Assembly: GCF_032918005.1 (NCBI RefSeq)
Contig: NZ_CP136628.1
Coordinates: 5,317,501-5,381,500, forward strand
DNA from: Bradyrhizobium sp. NDS-1
GTDB lineage: Bacteria; Pseudomonadota; Alphaproteobacteria; Rhizobiales; Xanthobacteraceae
Length of the DNA stretch: 64,000 nt
Reading direction: 5' to 3'
Position 1 is the stretch's first letter, and each line of letters starts with the position of its first letter. Position numbers and translations under genes: made by a program. Positions 29,201 to 38,200 of this stretch are shown piece by piece. The notes below the pieces were generated by a model. That model made no database searches. It was not told the origin of the DNA and saw nothing but the letters and a program-made list of their open reading frames with translations.

Positions 29201-32200
29201 ACGAGCTGGAGCCCGGTCGAGTTGTTGACCGTGATCGTGCCCGCACCACCCTTGACCGCGATCGTGCCCTGTGAGGTGCCGTCGGTGGACGTCGAGATGA
29301 TCTTGCCGTTCAGATAGACGTAGCCGCCGGAGCCCTGCACCACGCCGTTCACGAGGATCTGGTCGGTGAGCGCGTTGTACCGCACTCCGATCTTGATATC
29401 GCTGCCGACCAGCGGCGCGGCAGCGGCCGTGATGTCGTAATAGCTGCCGTTCCGCGCGTTGGCCTGGGCCTGGGCGAAGGCCGCGCTGTTGCTCTTGAGG
29501 TCGTTGATGGCGGACAACGCGTCGCTGCCGATGTCGACCGAGTAATTGCTGCTCGTGCCGCTCTGGATCAGGCCGTTGACGTTGATGACGCCCGCCGAAA
29601 TGATGATCGCCTGGCCGAGGATGAAGGGCGCGTTCGCGGGATTCTGGTGGCCAGAGGGCGTGGTCGAACTCCAGTTCGACTGCGCGTTCGTGTTCGCAGT
29701 CCTCGGCGTGATCACGTCGTTCTGGACATTGACAACCTGGAAATAGGCCCCGCAGCCCGAGCAATTGAACGGCGAGTAATACGTGTAGGTGCGGGTCGAG
29801 GTCGAGCCGTCGGGATTTGTGATCGTCTCATCGCGAGTCGTGTTGCTGAAGACGCCCTGGCCGGCATAGGTGTTGCGTTCCCACGGCGCGGTGACGATCG
29901 GCTGTACCGTCGGTCCTTCCATCGCCGCGAGCGTCGCGGGGCTACCCACGCTGCCGCCGCCCCCGTTGGGTGTGCCGTTGCCCATCGGCAGGAAGATCGC
30001 CGAATAGAGCGACAGGCCATCGTAATAGGTCATCAGCATGCGCGCGGTGAAGACCGTGCTGTTGGCGGCCGTTTGCTGAACGCCGGTATTCCCGTCGACG
30101 CAGCAGTAATAGAAATACGGGTGATTACCGCCGGCGCCGATATGCGGACTGTACTCGTACGCGCCATAGGCGCCGAGGAAGGTTGCCGCCGCCATCACCG
30201 CCGTCAGCGTGTCGTTGTCGGCCGGCTTGTACTGGACACCGGCCCATTGCGCGGTGACATCGTGGTTGGAGTTGTAGAAGCTGCCGATGCCGCCGAGGAA
30301 GATGAACGAACCGTTGGGCGCCACCATCTGGATGGTCGCGGCATTGAGCGACTGCGACGCCACGACGCTGCCGAGCTGGCTGGTGATCTTGAGCAGACCG
30401 TTCTCGTTGGTGACGATGCCGTCGAAGTAGATGTCCGGCTTGCGGGTCAGCTGGTTGCCATTGTCGTCGACGCCGAGCCCGGTGCTGGGATCGACGCGGT
30501 TGTAGGTCGCCGAGATATCGATGATCGGCGTCGCGCTCGGCATGGCGGTGAAGGTCACGTTGGAATGCGAATCCGGGTCGACATGGTCGATCTGGCGGTA
30601 GGTGATGTTGCCGCCGGTCACATTGGTGACGGTGAGGTTCGCGAAATCCATGAAGTCGAGGCCGCGGTTCTCGACCTTGATCATGGGCGAGCCGCGCGCG
30701 ATGACCGCCGGCGCCGAATGACCGGCAAGGCTGTTTCCGGTCAGCCTCTGCGCCAGGATCGAGACATTGCCTGCGGACACCAGCATGTCGCCGAAGGCGA
30801 AGGCGTTGCCGCCGGCATCGGAGGTATAAGGCGCCTGCTGGATCAACGCGTTGATCTGGCGCTGGATGTCGCCGGTCGGATCTGCCCCCGACGGCGTCAT
30901 CGCGGCGGGATGTGTGGACGTCGAGGCCGCCAGCGCGCTTCGGATTTGCGCATCGGTCAGGCCGGTCAGCGTGCCGAGCTGGTTCACGATGTTCTGGTAG
31001 GGATTGAAGCCGCCGACGATCGTGTACTGGACCGTCTGGTGGTTCCAGCTCTTCACCGGGCTGAAGTGGTCGACGTCGGCGACGTATTCGAGCGTGGAGG
31101 ACAGCGACGAGTACGGGCTCGTCGTGCTCAGGGTGGGCGCGGCTGCACCGAGATCGATTGTGATGAGCACGTCGTTGTTGATGCCCGCCACCACCAGGCC
31201 GTTGAGCGCGACATCGCCGGTTCCGCTGGTGTGGCTGTGGTTGTCGCTGTTCTTGGCGCTGAAGATGTCGAGGTACGGATTGTAATTGCTGCCGTTGCCG
31301 GTCGCGGTCACCTGCCCCTGCGTCGCGCCCAGATAGATGTCGCGGACGCCGAGCACGCGGGAGCCGTCGACCAGCGTCAAGCTGCTGTCGCCACCCGCAT
31401 TGGCCGTGCCGCGGTACAGGGTGGAGATCGGAATCGCGGTATTGTTGTAAACGACCGTCGTCGCCGTCGCCTGGATGCTGCTGAAGGTGATGGTGTCGCC
31501 AGACATGCCGGCAAAGATGTTGATGTCGCGCCAGGCCTGGATGGTCGTGCCGCTGTCGACGGTGACGTCCTGGTTGGCGTGGACCCAGGTGTTTGTGCTG
31601 GCACCGACGCCGGCGATCGCGCCGTAGAGACTGGCATTGGCGTTGTTGGATGCTGCCATCTTCGCAGCCGTGCCGATGAAGATCTTGCCGACGCTGAACA
31701 GCTCACGGGCATTGATGTTGACCGCGAGCGTGGCGTTCGCCGTCATGTTGGATTCGGCGCCGCCGCCGGCGAAGAAGCTGGCCGTAGCGAGGCTCGCCGT
31801 GTCCCTGGTGTTCAGCGTGTTGTAGGCCTCGATATCGATCACGCCTGCCGAGGTTCGCGGATCACCGTTGAGACTCAGGATCGTCCCGGCGCCGATATTG
31901 GTGGTGACGATCTGGGTGACCGTGGAGTCGCTCAGCGCAGCGGCACCCGAGAACGAGCCGCCGGAGCCCGAACGCGCCCCGCCACCGGCCTGGTTCACGT
32001 TATCTTTGGAGGTGACGATCATGTCGCCGCCATCGGAGTTGATGATCAGATGGGTTCCGATCTCGGCCGTGGTGGTCGAGGTGACGTCGTTCTGCGCCTT
32101 GCCGGCAGAGACGCCGGCCGTGGACGCCTGGTAGGCGTCGCCGCTCGCGGCATAGTTGGTGGTGTGCTCTGCCGCTACTTTGATGCCGCCGAAATAGAGC

Positions 32201-35200
32201 GTGTCATCCGTCGTGCCGCCGTCGAACCGCGCGTTGGTCACGGCGGTGGAGCTGGTCGTGGCGACCGCCGCTGCGCCGGCATAGGTGCCGCCCGCGCCGA
32301 CCGTCGCATTGGAGACATTGGCATCCGTGCCCGTCGCCGTGATCTCGAGGATGCCCGTGTAGTTGGCACGATTGAGGGTATCCATGTCCGCGGGCGCACC
32401 CAGATAGGCGTAGGTGTGCGCGCTCGACGAAGTCTGGGCGACGGTCGCGCCCAAGGCCAGAAAACCGGTCGAGAGGCCGGTCGCCTCGGCATATTGAGCG
32501 CTGTCGTTCTGAGCCGCGATGAGCACATCGGCGTTCGGAAGCTCGATCCCCGTTCCGCCATACGCGCTGACGGTCGCGTTCTGGGAAGCTTTGGCGTAGC
32601 TGCCCTGCGCGCCGATCAGCGAACCGCCGCCGCCCGCAAGCGATTTGGCGTAGGTCGTCGTGCCGTAGATGGTCGTCGTGCTTCCGTCAGTATTGGTCTG
32701 CATCCCGATGATCGGGACGAGCGCCATCGCGGTCACGGCGAGCGCGCCGCCCGAGAAGATGGCGTCGTCGCCGACATCGGCCGTAACAGTGGCTCCGACC
32801 GTCGATTGGGCAATGGCGACACCGACCGCACCACCACCCACCGAGACGCCGATCGCCTCGCTCGACAGATTGGGCGTGATCGATGCCGTCACCAGCGTGC
32901 CGACACCGGTCGCGGACGTGGTGATCGAGGAACCGGCGCCGATCTCGGCGACCACGCTCGAATTTTCGTGCGCCTCCGCATCCGCGCCGACGCCGGCGAG
33001 GATGCCGCCGCCCAGCGCCGTTGCGGTCGTCGACAGCTTGCCGGCTCCAGCCGCGCCCACCGCCAGCGTCGAGGTATTGACGGTGGCGTCGTCCAGGACC
33101 TTCGCCGCGGCCGAGCTCGACCGTCCGGCTGTCGCGACCGACGCGCCGACCGCCGCGGCACCGGCGGTGACGCCGCCCGTGAAGACGACTTGGGTCGAGG
33201 TGTCCTGCGCCATGACGGCGACACCCGTGCCGCCCGTGCCGGTGACCTGGCCGCCGAGCTGGGCCGTCACGGTGTTGGTGACATTGCCGAACGCCACGGC
33301 TGCCTGCGCGCCGAAGTAAAGCGCCGCCCCGCCCGCGATCGCCTCGGTGTCGATAGTCTTGCCGGCATAAGGCCCGGTGCTGGCGTCCTTCACGATCGCT
33401 GCAACCGTCACGGACGGCGCGGACACGATCGCGCTCAGATTGGCCAGCACGCTGCTGTTGACGCTGGTGTAACCGATGCCGGCGCCGATGCCGACGTTCT
33501 TCGCAAAGCCGGCACCGAGCAGGTACATCTTGGCCGCATTGGCGCTGGTGGCACCGACATTGACCTGCGTACCCGTGACGTTGCCGCCCGCGATCTGCGC
33601 GGTCACGCCGTCATCGCCGCCCGTGAGCACGCTGCTGACGTTGTAGGTCGAGGTCACGTTGGCATTGTTGGGATTGCCGGCCGTCCCGCTCGCGACCGCA
33701 TTGCCGCCCTGCGCGGTGCTGGTCCTCGCGTTCACCGCCGCGATCGTTCCGTTGCCATTCTGGTTGAGCTGACCGGTCTGCTGCCCCTGCGTATCCGGAT
33801 CGGCGGTGTTGGTGCCGATGATGATGACGCCGACCGTCGCACCGATGCCGACGCTGCCGCCGATGCCCGCCGTTACCGCATAGGACAGCACCTCCTTGGT
33901 GCTGAGCGCGCCCACGTTGATCGCGCCGGACGAATTCAGGTTGCTGTTGCGGCTTTCCGCGATGGTCTGGCTCTTGAAGACAATGACGTTGGCCGCAGCT
34001 CCGACGCCGACACCGGCCCCGCTGGCGCCGACCGCGAGCGCACCGGCGATCTCCTTGATCGCCACGTCCTCGTTGGCGTTGATGGTGACCGCGCCGGCCG
34101 CACCGCCCGTCACCCCTTGCAGCGTGGTGTCGTAGACGCCTGCGATGGTGGTGTTGTTGGCGATCTCAATGTTCGCCATGCCCGCGATCGCCGCTGTCCC
34201 GGTCGAGAGCGCGCCGCCGATCGCATAGGCTTCGAAGCGGTTCTTGGTCTTGGCCTGGACGTCGAGCGCGCCGCTCAGATTGAGCGCGGTCGTGTGTGGC
34301 GTCGTGCCGCCATGATAGGCGAATTCGTCGCCGACATAGGCCTCGGTTCGGTTCGAGGAGACCTGGACCAGGAAGGCCGCGCCGATCGCGGCCTGGCTGC
34401 CATAGGCCCCCGAGCCGTTCGCGGAGAAGATGCCAGTGTTGTTGTTGGCGTTGACCGTCAGCGACGTCGCCGTCAGCGCGCCGCCGTCGACATAGGCCTC
34501 CGTGGTTGCCTGGAACACGTTCAACCCGACCGAGCCGGTGTTGAACCCGACGGCGATCGAGGACGCATCCTGCTCGGCATTGGCCTTGACGGTGACGGCA
34601 CCGACCGTCGGGCTCGACGACTGCACCCCGCCGACCGTGGCGTTGGTAATGGTGGCGAAAGTGCTGCGCGACATCGTCGTGCTGATGACGGTGGCGCCGC
34701 CGCCACCTGTGCCGGTGGGCGGAACGATGCCGGCGCCGAACGCGCCGGAATAGGAGAAGCTCGACGCGGCGACCACGATCTGCGGCGCCAGCGTGGACGA
34801 GGTCAGGCGCGTGGCGACGGCGGCGCCGTCGATATACGCTCTCGTCGCCCCGCTCATCACATTGGTGATCGGGTTGATCATGATGGCGATCCCGCTGCTC
34901 GCCGCGAGCGAGGCAACGTTGGTCACGACCGCCTGGTGCGAGCTTGCGACGACCGCAAGGCCGCGCACGGTGTCCTGGTTCTCGGTGAGATCGGGTGTCG
35001 TGTCGGTCGGTGCATGGGCCGTGCCGAGATCGAAGGCATGGACGAGCGTGCCGTTGTTGACCGACAGCGTATCGGTCGAGCTGGTGCCGAGCGCATCGAC
35101 CTTGGTGTTCGCCCCGCTGATATAGGCCGCCGTAGTTCCGGTGATCTGATTGGTCACCAGCGAACCCGCGCCGCCGGCCGCGCCCTTGCTGATCGCCACG

Positions 35201-38200
35201 GCGCCGGCGAATACGCCCGCCTTGTCGTTGTTGCCCGCGATCACGCCGACATTGTTGGTGGCGGTGACGTCGGCGCCGTTGATGCCGTTGGTATCGGCGG
35301 CGGTGATGCTGGCGGTGACGTTGGTTCCCATCAGATTGGTGGCGACCGAGCCCGCAAGGCCCACCTGAGAGGACATCGCGATACCAACGGCGACGGTCGA
35401 GATACTGGCGTTGGAGTTCGCGCCGACCGCGACGTTGCCCGAGGCGGTCAGCTTGGAGCCGGTCACGCCGGCGCTGACATTGTTGGCGATGCTGCTGTTG
35501 ACCAGGGCCAGGCCCGCGGCGCTGCCCTGCGTCGAGGCACCCGCGACCGCAGCGGTTCCGGTGATGCTGGAATTGTCGGTCGCGGTGACCGAGATGTTGC
35601 GGCCCGTGACGGACGATTGCGTCGTGCTGGACTGGCTGTTGCCGATAGAAGCCGAAACAGTATTGGAGATGCTGCTGATCGTGGTGCCGCCGACGCCCGC
35701 GAATTGTCCGGTCGCAAGTCCGAAGCCGATCGTGACCGCCTGGATCTTCGCCGAGTCGACCGCGCTCACGCTGACATTGCCGCTGCTGCCGGCCGACATG
35801 AGGACGTTGGCGATATAGGCCGAATGCGTGGTCGCGACGGTGTTGTAGACGATCGAGGCGCCGACATTGTTCTTGCCGGCCTGGATCAGGCCCGCAACGG
35901 AGACGATGCTGGCGCCCGGCCCGTTGCCCGTCCCGTCGTTGAGCGCGGCCGCGCTGAAGTCGATGCAGTTCTGCCCGCCCGTGCCGCCGGCGACGGTGCA
36001 GGTATCCGAGGCGAGAAGATTGTTGTTCGACTTCTTGACGAGGTTTTCCAGCGCGGTATCCAGCGCCGACACGGCGCCGCTGTCCGCCAGCACGGTCACG
36101 CGGCCGACATTGATGTTCACCGTCGCGCCGCTGTTGATGTAGGCGGTCGTGGTGGGCGTGATCTCGCTGACGACGATCGCGCCGGCAAGTCCGTTGGATC
36201 CGGCGCCGCCCGAGGCCGCACCGGCCGCGATCACGCTGGCGCTGTCGGCCATCACCAGCAGGGTGTCGTAGTTGGAGATCGACGTGCCGCGGATATGCGC
36301 ATCGGTAGCGTTGCCGCCGGTGGGATCGGCGATCGAGGCATAGGTCAGCCCGATGCCGACGCCGGCCTGCCCGCCCGAGATGTAGAGCGAGCCGCCGCCG
36401 ATCGCGACGTTCGTGGTCTGGTAGGCATCGACCTCCAGCGCGCGATTGACGCCTGAGGACTGACCCGTGATCGTCGAGCTCTCGATATAGGCGTTGGCAC
36501 TGTCCGTGATGATGCCGACGGAAGCCGACAGCGCCGCCGCGTTGGATTTCGATCCCGCCACGCCGATGGCGACGACGGTTTCCGAGCCGCCGTTGAGCGC
36601 CTGCACTGTCAGCGAACTCTGGTTGTTCACTGTGGTGCCGTAGACATAGGCGAGCGTCACGTTATTGGACATCGCCGCCGCGATGGCGCCGCCGATCGCA
36701 GCGCCCTGGGCGGATGCGCCGGCCAGATTGAGCGCCGCAGAACCGGAACCATTGTTGAGCATGGTGTCGTTGAGCGCCTGGACGATCGTGTTCGTCACCA
36801 CGGTTCCGGTCGTGGTGTACTTGTTGACCGTCGTATTCCTGATGTAGGCGCTGGTGCCGAGTGAGACGTCGCTCACTGAGGAGCTTCCGGCCAGATCGAT
36901 GCTGAAGCCGTCGGTGCTCGATCCCGAACTTGAGCCGATCTTGCTCACGGCCGTCGTAATGCCCGCGGTTCCCCCGGTCGCGCCGGCTCCGGCAGCGCCC
37001 GCCTTGTCGGAGAAGCTCGATGCGGCCGGCTCGGAGATCGACGCCGCGACGGCGGCCGCGGTGATGCGGCCCGACGTGGTCGCGCTGATCGTGAGATTGT
37101 CGACATTGACCGCGCCGCTCCCGCCGCTCGTGCCAGCAAACGGATCGTTGGCGCTGAACGGGCTCGGGCGGATGTCGGAATGGTTGTCGCCAATATAGGC
37201 GGAGGTGTCGGCATTTGCACCGAGATAGGCGACCGCCAAGCCAACCGCCGAACCTCCGCTCGTGTTGCGGCTCATCGCGCCGGCAAGCGTCACGACCGAC
37301 AGATCCTGCTGCGCCAGGATGCCAACGGTCGGAGCATAGACGGTGGCCTGGCTCGAGATCGACGCATGCGTCGTGTTGTTCAGGAAGCCGAGCGAGGTGA
37401 TGCCGTTCAGCGCCAGCGCGCCCGCGGCCTTGCCGGACGACGGCGCGACGGCGACGAACTGGTCCGACGTGATCGCGTTGACGGCGATGTCGTCCGCCGC
37501 CCGGAGCGTCGCGCGGTCCGAAACGCCGGCAATGGTGTTGGTGTTGAACTGGACGAGATTGAGCGCGCCGCCGACCGAAGAGCCGCCCGACGTATTGCCG
37601 GTCAGGAAACCGAGCGTGCCGACATTGCCGGCGGCGTCGATCGACGCGGTGGTCGTGGTCGCCGCGATCAGAATGGTGGCGTCGTAGGTGTGGACGTCGC
37701 CATTGTCCATTCCGGCCGCCCAGCTGCTGCCGCAAGCCGCGGTCGTGCATGTCGCCGTCAGGCTCGCGCTACCCGCGACCCACGCCGTCGTGTTGTTGTT
37801 CACGACGAAATGGTTGAGCGAACCGGAGATGCCGATCGTGTCGCCGGCGTCGGCCGTGGCATTGGCATAGCTGGTCAGGATGTTGCCGCCGACGCCGAAA
37901 CTGCCGTTGAGATGGCTCAGCGTCGCACCCAACCCGTCCCATTTCAGCCAGGTGTTGGTGATCGGCAATTCCGTGGTGGCATCGACGGCGATGTTTGCCG
38001 CGTTGATCAGCGTGCCGCTGCCGACATAGGCGTTCGAATTGTGGGTGAAATTGCCCCAGGCGACGGCCGCGCTGATCGCCGTGCTCTCGCCGGATACCAC
38101 GTCCTTGGTAATCGCACTGGCCGTCGCATTGCTGCGAACGCCGCGATCGATGACGTTGCTGGCGACGGCGACGTTGCCGCTGGCATAGATGCTCGGCGCG